From Pleurostoma richardsiae (Eukaryota > Ascomycota > Sordariomycetes > Calosphaeriales > Pleurostomataceae), in NCBI GenBank assembly GCA_030052745.1, contig JANBVO010000009.1, positions 62,001 through 126,000 on the forward strand: DNA of 64,000 nt. The letters are read 5' to 3'. The position numbers and the translations under genes are program-made. Of this stretch, positions 25,311 to 37,333 are shown piece after piece (position 1 is the first letter of the stretch; each line of letters starts with the position of its first letter). Under the pieces are notes generated by a model that saw only the letters and a program-made list of their open reading frames with translations, was not told where the DNA came from and ran no database searches.

Positions 25311-25463
25311 AGCATCAAGGTCTAAAAAAATCTAAGGAAAAATCCTTATTAATGAGTACATAAATATTTTCAGATTATGGTGGAAATCTGGGCAAGGATC
25401 CTCAAATCTGAAGTACTTTTTAGTAAGGACTTTCCCTTAGACTTTTCTCACACCTTGAGCATC
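25311..25463. repeat. imperfect foldback / MITE-like hairpin
   Basis: The left arm (about 25312-25377) and the reverse complement of the right arm (about 25401-25462) align over roughly 60 nt. Shared blocks are CAAGGT, TCTAAGG, TCCTTA, AGTAC and TCAGATT. Part of the differences are A in the left arm against G in the right arm (AAAAAAATCTAAGGAAAAAT against GAGAAAAGTCTAAGGGAAAG), a transition bias expected from RIP or cytosine deamination. The loop is about 23 nt. No open frame is present. It could be a miniature inverted-repeat element or a structured RNA source. Confidence 0.6.
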
Positions 25464-25503
25464 TAAATTACTGATTCATCCCCAGGAGTCCGTGCAGTTT
25501 CAG

Positions 25504-25642
25504 CTAGGTATCTCATCCCCAGAAGCACCTAGGTATATCTACTTGAGAAAAGCCTGTCCGAGGTGGTACATTATCTATGTACTCCGTACCTGAGTCGAAT
25601 CCAATGAGAGGCAGGAATCGATAGATAGGTACCCTTGGTACC
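25504..25642. repeat. loose TAGGTA/TACCTA cluster
   Basis: Scattered units: GCTAGGTATC, CACCTAGGTATATC, GATAGGTACCC and TTGGTACCTTAG. Less dense than the others. Confidence 0.45.
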
Positions 25643-25869
25643 TTAGCTTGGGCTGGACACCCGACCCGAGCTCTTTCCGTCTCCTCCCCTTGGTTGTCCT
25701 AAGACGTCGGTGCTACGGAGCGCATCTCCCCGACGCCACCTCTATCCATTCGCACGTGAGTGCCACGATCCGTACCATAGTATGCAAGCCTGTCATCTGT
25801 CACGTCGTGAGATGATGAGAACAGCCCTCCCGCGTACCTTGAAGCATGTCCCGCAAGCAGAAATGAGAG

Positions 25870-27765
25870 ATGGCCTCGGTCCCAGCAAGACCATGCGGCT
25901 CGGCCCTGCTTGTTTCGTCACATTGCCGAAATCGCATTTCTCGTCCAGCCCGAGCAGGAAGATCTCGGCCTTTCTCTGTCTCCATAACGGCTTGTACAGC
26001 TCCCAGGAGAACGCAGCACTTCACGTCGGGCTTTTCCGCCAGCTATGATCCGACACAGGAGACCGCGCGGGGTCCCATGTTCAGCAAGACCAATTTCGGT
26101 GTCCCGCAGTTCTACCCGCGCGATTTAAAGAGAAAGGTCGACGAGTATGTAGTCGGACAGGATCGAGCAAAGAAGACCATCTGTGCGGTTATATTCAATC
26201 ACTACCAAAGCCTGCGGAGGCGTTCCCACGAGGACGACCAAGACCGCCGAATTCGAGAAAAGCTACAGCGCCAGAAGTTCGTGCGGGACAGGGACCTGCA
26301 CGACAGATACCGCGAGCCTCATCCGGTTGAAGGTCAGACTCAGCGCGATCATGTCTTCTGGGGCTATGATTCTGATGAGTATTCCGAAGATGAATTCCCG
26401 GGACATGATGAGTCTGTCCAGCAGAGCAACCACGCTTTGAGCGACATGGTTGATAACTTCTACGCACCGGAGAACCCGAGCGTGCCCCAGCATGTAAAGA
26501 TAGACAAGAGCAATCTGCTGTTGATTGGCCCGACTGGTGTTGGGAAGACGTACATTCTTGAGTGAGTCGCCCAGAACCAAATGTGTAGCCGTATCCGTTG
26601 CACTTATCTATTCTTGTCTGACCACAATGCATGCAGAACCCTGAGTAAAAAACTCAACGTACCATTCACAATAAGCGACTGCAACTCCTTCACTCAAGCC
26701 GGCTACATAGGACAGGATGTCGAGGCCTGCATTGAGCGGCTGCTCATCGAAGCAAACTACGACATCCGCGCAACAGAACATGGCATAGTGGTTCTAGACG
26801 AATTTGACAAAATTGCTAGGAGAGAGACCGCGAACGGAAGAGATGTAGGAGGCGAGGGCGTCCAGCAAGCTCTGCTCAAGCTCGTGGAAGGCACTAAAGT
26901 GACGGTAAACGTCAAGGACAACAGATCTTCTCGGTCTGCTACACCTATAACGAGCAGCTATGGGTCCTCTAGCTCCTCGTCTACCCCGCAAGGTTCATCA
27001 CCAGCTGGGAAGGTCGATCAGTATACAATCGATACGAGCAACATCCTCTTCGTGTTCTGCGGAGCCTTCGTCGGTCTCGACAAGCTGGTTTTGAAAAGAG
27101 TATCCAAACCGTCTATTGGATTCGGATCGGATTTACGCGGTGTGAGTTCGTCATCCATGTCTGGTGGTGGTAAGCCAATTCTGCCACTGAAGATGTTTGC
27201 ACATCTCCCTCACCAGCCCACGCACATTACGGTACCCAACGCGGGATCGGGGTCCGGCAGTTTTACGCCGCTGGACCTGACAACGCCGGCGGATTTGCAA
27301 GGGTTCGGCTTCATCCCTGAACTCATAGGGCGCGTACACAACATCTGTGCCTTGACTCCATTGTCTCTTGATGAGTTATACCGAATCTTGACGGAACCTC
27401 GAAATAGCTTGGTCGCGCAGTATACAGCCCTGTTTGAAACATATCCTAGCCGCCTATTCTTCACACGACGAGCGTTGTACGCCATCGCTGAGCGAGCTGC
27501 TAAGAACGAGACTGGTGCCAGAGGGTTGAAGATGGAGATGGAGCGTGTCCTCGCTGAGCCAATGTTTGAGGCACCTATGCCATATGTCCTAATTACCGAG
27601 GCATGTGTACGAGGAGCAGAGAAAGCAGGTTATTGGGGGAAAGATGGCCTGATAGAGCTAGAGAGGCGGATGCGTGATGAGGACGACGGCCGTCATGAGG
27701 GCTCGCGGGAGGCGCCGATATCTAGTTTTGAGCAATACCGAGAAGCCGGGGAGAGCGGGGGCTGA
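25870..27765 (+). CDS. CLPX: mitochondrial ClpX-type AAA+ unfoldase
   Basis: Two exons, 25870-26561 and 26637-27765, encode 606 aa; the 75-nt intron is phase 2. ClpX unfolds proteins for the ClpP peptidase in the mitochondrial matrix, and yeast Mcx1 also acts in heme synthesis. The N-terminus is an Arg/Ser-rich presequence (MASVPARPCGSALL...) and there is no bacterial-type zinc-binding domain. Motifs are Walker A 220-227 (GPTGVGKT), pore loop 253-256 (GYIG), Walker B VVLDEFDK 282-289, arginine-finger region GFIPELIGRVHN and sensor 2 GARGLK. Residues 390-393 (SIGF) match the IGF loop that docks ClpP. Two low-complexity insertions occur: an acidic/charged one at ~115-190 and a Ser-rich one at ~326-356. 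The ATG at 25870 is the best start for targeting. Confidence 0.93.
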
Positions 27766-28150
27766 ATCCTACGTCCACGAGGGACAGAGAAGATACTGGG
27801 GGTATCTTGGCAGTTCGAACGTCACTAGAGTTTCGTTGGCCATGAGCATTGAGATGCCAGTGTATATAAGGCGTAGGCTATAAGGCGTAACGGAGCAATA
27901 GGACTGGATCTGGGAGCGGCCGCCTCGGCGATACCAGGTCTTCGAGAGAGCCCATTCCCAGTCAAATATGGACTGCCTATGAAAGCGCCAATAAGCGCAA
28001 ATTCGATTATCCTCTTACAGCTATTTACACCAAGAAAGCTCGACACTCTTAGCCTTTCACTAACACTATTCCGTTCCAGATCTCCTTTTCGCCAAGGGAT
28101 CAAGAGTGTGGAACGATGTGTTCTCCATTCCCGCTGACCCGGATATGCAT
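27766..28150. other. convergent intergenic region, CLPX / COX5
   Basis: A 385 bp region between two 3' ends. Nothing coding is supported; it presumably holds both 3' UTRs. Confidence 0.5.
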
Positions 28151-28890
28151 TTACGGCTTCGCAGGAGCGGACTGGACGAAGCCCTTGCCTTGATAGCTTT
28201 CGGAGGAGATACCGGTGAGGGGCTCGGAGCGTTGGCCCTGGTTCAATGATCGTTAGCATATATCTATGACCAGCCATTGACTCCTGTTATACCTTCATAT
28301 ACTCGTTGGTAGCCTCCTGCCACTCCTTAGTCATGGTATGCGGCGGCGGCTTAGCGAACGACCGCATGGCCGCGAAGATAGCAAGGCTGACGCCGAGGCC
28401 GACCACAGTATACAGGGCAACCTTCTTACCCTCTCCGGGAGGAGGGACTGCACGAGGCCCGTGAGGCCCGAAGGCAATCCAGTAGGCTATTCCCGCACAT
28501 GGGGTCAGCTTGGGACGAACAAAGCTCCAAGCTCACAAGGGCCGGAAGCAGTGAGCTGCTCTTGCTTGCTCTGCAGACCGCTCGGGCTCTGGCAATATGA
28601 TGCAAAGTGGCACAAGAGCAACTTGACCTCTGATCGCACTCACCGGCCTTCTTCTCCTGCAGGGTCAATTCGGTCCAGCTCTCCTTCATGCGGTCTCTGA
28701 GAGCCATCCATAGCTCGGCCTGCTCCTGCAGTGGCATACCCTCCCATCTCTTCTCGATGTTTGCCAGGGTCGGGTTGGAGATCGCGTGGGTGGAAGCGGC
28801 CGCGCGGCAGATGAGCGCAGTAGTCGCGGTCTGCCGAGTGGCTTGAACGAGGCCGGCACGGAGGGCGGTGGAAGTCTGAAGCCGCATCAT
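28151..28890 (-). CDS. COX5: cytochrome c oxidase subunit 5 (COX IV family), mitochondrial
   Basis: Three exons, 28644-28890, 28293-28486 and 28151-28237, encode 175 aa; the junctions are consistent in phase (1 and 0). It is a nuclear-encoded subunit of complex IV that packs against COX1 in the inner membrane. Residues 1-~35 form an Arg/Thr/Ala-rich presequence (MMRLQTSTALRAGLVQATRQ). The matrix part contains LANIEKRWEGMPLQEQAELW and SWTELTLQEKKAAYWIAFG, which are family hallmarks. One membrane segment follows (KVALYTVVGLGVSLAIFAAM), then an intermembrane-space tail (KEWQEATNEYMKG). A TCACGTG lies 291 nt upstream. Two consecutive-codon ATGs (28890 and 28887) begin the frame. Confidence 0.94.
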
Positions 28891-29180
28891 AGCGAGAGAA
28901 AAAAAACTGCTGGACGCAAGGAAACTGTAAGGGAGATGGAATTGGTTGTGTTGTCGCTGAGAAGGAGCGGAGAGTGATCTAATTGAGGAGCTATGGAGTC
29001 AACCCGTGAAGCTTCGGTTATTAGGGAGGGTCGGGAATCTACCTGTCGAGCGAGCGGTCGGAAGAGGGTTTTTTCGAGGTCGAGCTCATGTCATACGATT
29101 GCATATCTGCCCCACAGGTACCGGCCCAATGGCTTCGTCGCCAGGTAATTTCTCGGCAACAGATGTCATGACTCAGCGTA

Positions 29181-29187
29181 TCACGTG
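29181..29187. promoter_or_regulatory. CACGTG E-box upstream of COX5
   Basis: TCACGTG 291 nt upstream of the COX5 start codon, sharing its core with the sites upstream of ATP2 and TFB1. Confidence 0.3.
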
Positions 29188-29460
29188 CCTCACATTCCCC
29201 ACGTCTGTTTCGTATCGTAGATGGAAAGCCAGTACTCCGTAGAGGTAGTTAGGCTGAATCTAGAGGGAGAAGGTGTCCAAGCTACAACGTTGATTCGTAG
29301 AGCGCCAGCGTCTAAGGGAGCGTAAGATACGTTTCCTGTCAGAATAGCCTGCCAAAAGCCCTTAGAACTCAAGCCGGTCTACAAGTTGCCCAGGTGTTTT
29401 GCCTATCAAAAACCTAAGATACTTCGTGTACGTAAGGACGTAGGGAAGATGCTCTCTAGC

Positions 29461-29502
29461 TACCTGAAGTACCTAAGTCCATACATACCTTAGGTAGGCA
29501 CA
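29461..29502. repeat. TAGGTA/TACCTA cluster
   Basis: Contains TACCTGAAGTACCTAAGTCC followed by ATACCTTAGGTAGGC. Confidence 0.55.
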
Positions 29503-30317
29503 TGAGTCGAGAGATGATATGAGATTCGAGAAAGGTTTGTACAGCGGCAGTAGTTTCATCTCTCGTCACCCTCGAGAGCACGCAGTGTCCCTTCCACTCA
29601 AGCAACGTCAACCCCTCTGATCAAGCGACCCATGCTTTGAACAAGACGAACTCAGGTTATCAGGCGATGAGATGTTGAATAGGCCATTCTCTAGGTAGTT
29701 TCGATGGCGGCTGGACAGCTAAGGTCGACAACAACGGTCTTGAATAAATCCCATGGCCGGAGTCTATTGATAATAATGGCGGACGAGACCACTCTATATC
29801 GTTGCTTGAGCGACAGGCGTGGAAGTAAGGTGCCGAGGGATGTCGACGACACCATGAGATCCAGGGATGTTTCCACTAGGTTTGCGACTGTGTCTAGGAC
29901 CCAGGCATCTTTCAGTTACTCTGTGGTTGTGGCTGCCGCTTGTCCTTTTCATAAACGTTCTCGCCTGTTACGTTGGCATGTGTTGCTGTACTGCAGTGTA
30001 GCGTGAGCCCGGGTCTCTCTTCAACCCGTGTAGAAGCTCTGCTTTACCTTAAGCGTTGAGGCTGCCTCTGCTTAACTTCGTCTTGAAACGCGGGGTTAAA
30101 TATGTAAAATCCTACGCAACCTTATAAGCTACTGCGATCTTAAGCATGCTGGCAAGAAGGAGAACTTTACCCCCCATAACGCCGCAGCACACGGCCAGAG
30201 CCGGTGGCAGCAAAGTCCGGGCGGCCCTCATTTCAGGCGGGCGGTCAAGAACGCGGCTACTGTAACGTGCTCGATTAGTCTACCTAGAGTTAAAGAGTTT
30301 GAAGATGTGCCACTTGT

Positions 30318-30398
30318 ATATACCTAAGGTAGGTAGGTGGGTAGGCGGGTAGGTGGATTGGTGGATTAGGTACCTAGGTAGGTACGTTACTTAGGTAA
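30318..30398. repeat. TAGGTA/TACCTA cluster with GGTAGGTGG repeats
   Basis: Contains TACCTAAGGTAGGTAGGTGG, then direct near-copies of GGTAGG/GGTGGATT, then TTAGGTACCTAGGTAGGTAC and TTAGGTAAGC. Confidence 0.7.
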
Positions 30399-30586
30399 GC
30401 TCGACCACTGTTCCCCTGGGTACTTTGCGCATGTACCTCTACCTAACGTTATGTATAACTTAGAGGCACAGTGCATTGATGGGCGATCTGGGAGCTTGGG
30501 CCAGGCCTCTACCGTTAATTAATGCCAGCGCGTCGACGCGTCGTCCATTGGACTATATCGAACCCCAACCTGCGCCACTACTGATA

Positions 30587-30651
30587 TGTAGGTAAGGTAG
30601 GTACCTACCTACCCACCTCTCTACCCGATAAGTACCTATTCCTACTTGTTG
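30587..30651. repeat. TAGGTA/TACCTA cluster with a 16-bp perfect palindrome
   Basis: Positions 30595-30610 read AGGTAGGTACCTACCT, which is its own reverse complement. The cluster ends about 105 nt upstream of the MMS22 start codon. Confidence 0.75.
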
Positions 30652-30754
30652 AGAAAGACTATCCTAAGCGTTGTCCAAATCCTGAGGCTACATGCTTCGA
30701 ACGCACGCCTCACACGGGATGAATCAAATACTCAGACGATGAGCATCTGCACCG

Positions 30755-33700
30755 ATGGGGAACTGGAAGGAACTGGGAGAGGTTCCTGACTCTGACGACG
30801 AAGAATTTGACGCGCATGAGTTTTTGGAAGCCGAGTTGGATCACGATACTCTCGATGTTTGGAGCGTTCCGAGTACGCCGCGCGATACGCAAGAGCACCG
30901 AACCTCGCCAGTACAAAGGCACGGAAAGCAACCCATCCAGACAGAGGGTTCACAAGCATCTCCCCCCTACCAGTTCTCAAGATCGGAACACAAGCCGGCA
31001 CATGACGCGGAGAGCAACCAGAGCCCACTCAAAATCGATGCCAGCATATCGTCCGAACCGGCACCTTCGATCCTCCGTAGAAAGAGCGAAATATCGACTA
31101 GCCCCGTCCCTACAACCGCGAATGATTCGGCATTCCCGACACGAAATGGTACATCCCCGTTGCGGTCTGGTAGTTCTCTCCAAGGGGATGAAGAGTTGAT
31201 TCTTGCAACGTTGGACGCTTCCGATGAATTTTCTCAGAATACTGCTCGATTGGGACGGTCCTTGCGACCCCGGAAGCCAATACAGCAGCATCCTTATGCT
31301 TTGGAGAATGCCCAGTACAGCCATTTTATGAAATCGCATGGAATACGACCAGTTCGGGTCGATCCGGAAGCCGAGAGATTATCGGATAGCCAAGAAGACA
31401 GGCCATTGCCAGAGCCAGGCTTTCGCGGTCAAGAGAACGAAGTATCTCCACGAGACGTTGGTTCCACAGTGTCAGGAGACAGCCATGCCATCGTTGTCGA
31501 CGATGACGATGATAGAACGCTGAGACAAGGGTCCCCGCCGACCCCGAAGACATCCTCACCGTGGCGACTACTCCCAGCAAGCAGCCAGCCCAGCAGTGGC
31601 GATCAGACAGACAACGCAAGTCTCTTTGGAGATGACGAGCTACCCACACTAGATGAACTGGCGCATCACAGGTTCTCTGTGTCCAGTAGAGGAGTCAAGC
31701 GAAGACGGTCTCCGAATGCCTCAGCCTTGAGAAAGCGTCTCAAGGTGCCCGACGATTTCTGGGAATTGTCCCATTCACCCGAAACTCCTTCCAGACGTCG
31801 ATTGACTGCCTCGGTGTGCCAAGCAGCTTCATCACCTCCGCTCTCCTTGCAAGGTCCACCACCGACCACGGTTGTCCTGCCACAGAGGGCCGCTGCACTC
31901 AGCATCGCAAATCACTCCAGTATCGCTCCAGGGTCTGTCTCCGCCGAGGAGGATGAGGAGAACCGTACAAATGTGTCCCTTGGCTCCTCAGACAGCGATT
32001 CGGAAATGATTCGTCAGAATAGGAAGAGAATAAAAGGCGTTCTTCCGGCATCGTGGCTGAGGCTAGACCAAAAGACTGGTCGGGATACCATGGCACGGGC
32101 AGGAAAGCGAACCATGATGTCTCCAGGTCTTCTTGCAAGGAAAGGTGTTGCTATCATGCGGCATGTCGCCACGAGAGCCTCTGAGGAGCGCGATCATTAT
32201 CGGACTGCCTTTTACGGCCAGAGTGATTACGACATTACAGTGTCACGACCACAGGAAGGCCTACAACTGCGAGTCGATGGAGTCTGGGATGATATTAGCC
32301 AGGACGATGATGTTTCGGTGATCGAAGAAGATAACATCGATCAGATGATCCCAAGGAGTAAACGTTCTAATCGTCTTTGTGGCCGCGGAAGAGAACCCAA
32401 AAGGCAGAGGAAGCGAGCTGGAAGCGTGCAAACCAAACGCAAAGCAGTCCAGCTGGGAATTACGGAGATGTTGGTCGGCAAGGAAAACACTACGTGCACA
32501 TCTCCCAAGTCGAGCAAGATTACAGATGTCACTCAATACGTTTCTGAGAAACCCAGTATTGGTTTATGCCAGCTAGAGCACCCCTTCGTCCCTCCGCTCT
32601 TGAGCATATTGGATTTGGAGACTCCAGGCGCTCCGCAGTTCATCAGGGTTGCTGCACGTGCCGCCAGGAGCAGAGCAGACCTGGGGAAGTCAAGCCCATC
32701 GAAGAAACATATCGATCTTGGCAACCGCCTAGACAACCTAGATGCTTTGTCTGTGCTACGCGACTGGAAGAGGGGGCTGATAAAGCCTAAAGTTGCTTCC
32801 GTCCCTCGAAGAAAACAGTCATCAACCAAGATAGTAGACACCACGAGGGAGCCGTTACAACAAACATCAAATAATGCGCGAGCCCGACCATCTGTTCATA
32901 CCACAGGTCTGTCGTTCACTCGACCCGCGAGAATTGCAAAGCAGACTAGCCTCGTAGGCTTCATCAGGTCTAATGAGGAGAATGCCTATCGCCAGGGTCA
33001 TCGGCCACCGCCGTCGTTTCGCATGCAACGCGCACCTCGTTCCTCTCCAGTCGCTAATACTTCTAGGCCTGCACAGCTTGAAACAGCCGAGCAGGAGGGC
33101 GGTGGGGGTGTTGAGTTCATTGCAAGGAAGAGGGCATTAGATGCTTTATACCGGAAAGCCAGAAAGCACTTGCCTTCTTCCAGCACTACCTTAGACGGTA
33201 TCATCTCGAAAATCAGTTTGACACCCCGCGCCCTGACAGAGCGTGCTGAGAGTGCCAATCCTCCTCCTGAAGGCGCTGTGCCTGGACAGAGACCACGACT
33301 CCGGAAGAGGATTCCCCCAAATCGCATTGATCTGGATGCGCCACAGTTCGCTCATGCCAACGATCCGCTTCCAGACCGAGAGGAAGGGCTGCCCGATGCG
33401 GGAGGAGACTATGTGCCAGAACGAAGATTGATAGGTCTGGGACGATTTGGGACACAGTACACGCAGCATTTCGAGATATTTCCCTTAAACCCCGGAATTT
33501 TCTTCCATGAGAGTACACTTCTTGGTTCCGGTATCTTGATAAAAGCTCTCGACGGTGCTTACAACGAAAGACTACACCATTTGCGACCTGGCATGTCCTT
33601 CGATCTCGGCGAGCAATGCCTTCATTGGGGTCCATGGAGCGATACTGTATCGTCAGAACTCGGCGTTGTGTTCGATTGTATAGTCGACCAAATCAAGATG

Positions 33701-36700
33701 ACCAAAAGTCTGCCAACATCTTCGCTAGCGGTGGATGCTTCAACTTTCATTCTCAACTATGTTTTGTGCTCCTTGAGCTTTGACGGGGAAGATGCTGCAA
33801 ACTCTTGCATAGGACGATTCTCCGAGTTACTGCTCGCCTTTGTGAGCCGTGTTCAACCCTCTTGCTTACGCAGGGGACAGGACTCGGAACCCAGGAATAC
33901 ATTTGCTCAGCTTGAAGTTGAAGTCCGCCTCCTCCTTGTCGCATTCTTACTGCTCAGGATTGTTCAAGGCTCAAACCTTTATTCGACAGAGGGTTTACAG
34001 GCTGAGGAGACTATGAGGAGTTTGGCTAAGATGACAGCTGACACTTTGGTCAGCATGGGGCTCGAAGACTTACAGCACGCATATGATGACCTCCAGCAAA
34101 TCCAAGCTCGAGAGCGTGGTATTCGAAATGACAGGCTCCTCTTGAACTGCTGGGTTGTTCTCATCCGAGTGCTAGAGAACGCTCATATTCCGAGGGGAGG
34201 GTTTTGGGATATTGCATATTCCTCGCTCATCCCTACTGGCATCATTCCAGGATATAATGTTCAAAAATTTGAGGCATTGTGGCAGAAAATGTTCGTCCTC
34301 CTGCCATTGTCCGAGTTCGACGACTCCGGTGTTTTGGTCCCGGGCCTGAGGCACTCCGATCCCCTGATAGGCTGGGCTCTGCCTCAACAGATGCTGAAGC
34401 GGGTGTTCGAAACATATCAGATTAATCCGCGGCAGCCGCCCAGTTTCAACGATTATTGTCGGGCCTTGGTAGGCCGTTGTCACTATCTACTTGAGCAATG
34501 GGGCTGGTTCAAGTGCAGCGGCATTGTTGGGATAATATTCGACTTTTTCGGCTCCCGGAACCTAGCACATCTTAGAAACGAGGAGGCTTATAGGTCACCC
34601 CGGTTCCTTGAGGAGCTCGCCGGCAGACCATCTCTCTCCATAGAACCGGAGGATAGATGCTTTCACGTCTTCCTCAAAATGCTCGCCTTGGCCATTTTCC
34701 GTCTTCGGCGCCTTGGCCTCAACAACGATGTTCGGAATCTCGTCGCCAGGACTCTTCCAAATCACAATCGGCAATATTCCAGGGAGCAGGTGATCCACCA
34801 ACATGAACTTGCTGCTCTACGAAACCATCATGACCTCCTATGCACACTTTTCTGGGCGGCGCCACCAGACGTCCGCCCGGCAGTCCACGTTATCGAGAAA
34901 TTGGTCCTTCCCGGGAGTTCTCATAAGGAGGCCTGCCTGATTAGTTTGCGAGCGTGGAATCAACTGGCACGATTCGTGGTCTCATCTGGAGAGGCGAATG
35001 AATCATACAGACCTTTTATGCTCTGGCAGAGCAGTGTCTTCCAGCAGGTGCTTGATCAATATCTTTCAGCTGCTGCCGACATTGCACAGCAATTTCAAGC
35101 TCTTTCGAAAGACGTCAGCAGCAGCATAACCCAGGATACGGTTGATAAGATGATCTTGAAGAACAAAGCAGCGGCGATGGATATTCTTCACTCCTCCGTG
35201 AGGGGTTCTTTGGATGTGTTGCGGCATGCTCCCACGCTGCATGCAGCAATGCGCTCGTTGAACGCTGGTATGTGAAACGATAATCGGACATCTCCTGCTT
35301 GCTTGCTGACTGCCTCCTAGGTCAGTTAGGGAAGGTTTTCGACCAGCTGGATATGGATAGCGTGGGGTTTGACTGGGCCATCCTCACGGCCGCCATTGAA
35401 ACATTGGAACATTTCATGAGCCTCGTTGAGAAAGCCATGGACGAGCAGTATTCTAATGACTCGTCGGTTCTTGACCAAGATCATTTAGAAGAGGCAGTCT
35501 TGGTGAGCGAGCTTTCTTCCCTGCCTCAGTCCCTCGCTTACGTTGTTGCAGTTCCTTGACCAGAAGCTTGCCGGTCCGCTCTTCTCAATGGCTCGGGTTA
35601 TATTAGCATTACCGAAAGAGGTGGATCCGGCCATTTCACAGGATCAAACAACTTGTGTAGAGAAGGTAATATCGCTCGCGTCTCGGGTCGCTAGTCGCTT
35701 CATACACTCAGGCGTTACTGTAAGTCATATCAGATCCTAAGTTCAATCTCTAGCTGACTGGTACAAGCGACTGCTGCCCTACTTCAAGCCCGGAAAGTAC
35801 AGCTTATTTGAGGAACTGCCCACCAAACTCGACTTACAGAGGTTGAGATATCTCTCGCTTTTCCTCGCCATTCTCGTCAAAAACAACATTTTCGACTTCA
35901 GAGACATTGGTACCACTATTTTCGAGCTGTGGATGAGCTCGATCGCCAAGCCCCGTGCGGCATTATGTTATGAGACTTATCTCGGCGAAATGCTCAAACT
36001 GCACAACTTCCCTTACCTCGAAGAGACTGTCCTTCCTCCAGGGGAGAGGCCAGACTACAACTTAGCTCGCGATCTGTTCTCCTCGGGGGTAGCCTATATG
36101 AGGAAGTCATTGCGGAGCGCAGAGCCTCCTCGGAGGAGACAATTGCGGTCTGATTATGCCAAGATCCTCCGGCTGGTGATGGATCAAATCAAGCAGCATC
36201 TAAAGGCTTTGGTCCGGATCCCCGCAGAACACCACCACTATGTCAACTTCGTCCGTGGGATCATAGCGACCATCAAATCCCACGGGGCCGACATTTGCCC
36301 GGTCGACGCCTTCTACTACCAGCCAAGCCAGGAGTACGGCCCTTGTGTGGAGGATCCTCAACTTCACACAGCTGGTATCATAGCATACGGTATCCGGCTG
36401 ATCGAGGCCGACGTAACTGCAGTACCGCAACTGTTCTATTACCTATATAACAACTTCAAGGTGGCAATGGCCAACGGTCTACTCGACGAAGAATGCAAGA
36501 TTCTTCAAAACGGTATGAGCAATCCGTCGGTTTTCTCATTCGTGCTTGGGAAAATGGTTCCCGCCGTCATTCGCGCTACTGCGCAGGCACATGAGGCATG
36601 GCCGCTTTTGGATGTCTACGTTACCGCCCTCCAGAAGCTTTCCACGAAGTCATGTCTACCGAGAGAGCTCCCAGATGGCAGTATCAATGACCTCTCATGC

Positions 36701-37333
36701 CTTCTTCGATCTGTTCTCCAGTGGGCGACAGACAAGAGAGCCAGCAGCGACATGACCACCCGATTTTCGCCAGTCGAGCTGTACATCCTAGTGCGCATCC
36801 TGACGCTCTGTAACATGTTCCACGGCAGTCTCCAATCTTGGCACACGATGCCACTGACAACACAAACTGCAGAATTGGCACGGCTGGTTGAGAACGTGAC
36901 GGACCTCGCTGATGCAGCCCTCTTCTACCTTGAGGAACTCTATGGACTAGCAAATGGTGAAATGAAATTTGACGCCTTGTTCGCCAGGGATCTGCTAGGT
37001 GGTGCAGGTCAGGAAGACACGGGCGAGCCGGGTATGTTGATAGTGGGCGATAAAGATCCCCATGTGGAAAGCTTCTCCAAGCACATTGCAGCAGATGTCC
37101 GAAAGAACTGGGTAGTGACATCCGGCATCATCACCGTCAGGCTCCCGGCAAAGCCTCCTTCGCCGTCAGCGACACAGTCTGGGCAGGGAACAAAACATAG
37201 GCTCGGTACCGGACGTGAGATCTTAGAAGACCTCTGCCAAGAGTTACGTCTCTGGACCCTAAGAATTGGCAGGAGGAGACGAGGCCGTCCAGTCCGCCCG
37301 ACCTGGAGGCACTTCAGAATGCCAATTTTCTAG
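30755..37333 (+). CDS. MMS22: Mus7/MMS22-family replication-repair protein
   Basis: Four exons, 30755-35267, 35321-35502, 35552-35719 and 35768-37333, encode 2142 aa. Introns are 53, 49 and 48 nt, with phases 1, 0 and 0. Mms22/Mus7 is the adaptor of the Rtt101(Cul4)-Mms1 ubiquitin ligase that helps stalled forks recover and promotes recombination. The N-terminus (MGNWKELGEVPDSDDEEFD) has the family's W..xG.VPDSD/E start. Residues ~20-700 are disordered, Ser/Pro/Arg-rich and polar, with an acidic stretch (AIVVDDDDDR). From ~830 the protein is a long helical fold (RLIGLGRFGTQYTQHF, LGSGILIKAL, GWFKCSGIVGIIFDFF) that continues across the small exons. The last ~50 residues are basic and may follow a missed intron, so the precise end is uncertain. 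Confidence 0.9.

Larger units (their letters stand above)
24918..25869. promoter_or_regulatory. divergent upstream region GLC3 / CLPX
   Basis: A 952 bp shared upstream region. It contains two palindromic clusters and the 153-bp foldback between them. A frame at 25710-26048 (+) overlaps the CLPX start in another frame and is not supported. Confidence 0.5.
28891..30754. other. divergent upstream region COX5 / MMS22
   Basis: A 1.86 kb region. It contains the COX5 promoter and three palindromic clusters, the last ending about 105 nt before the MMS22 ATG. The part around 30040-30180 is more TA-rich (CGGGGTTAAATATGTAAAAT, CCTTATAAGCTACTGC) and could be an old mutated repeat, but no element is recognisable. 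No gene is supported. Confidence 0.4.

Noticed and set aside
30040-30180. RIP-degraded transposon fragment upstream of MMS22
   Set aside because: TA content is only mildly raised and no coding or terminal-repeat remnant is recognisable, so I mention it only as a possibility in the intergenic entry.
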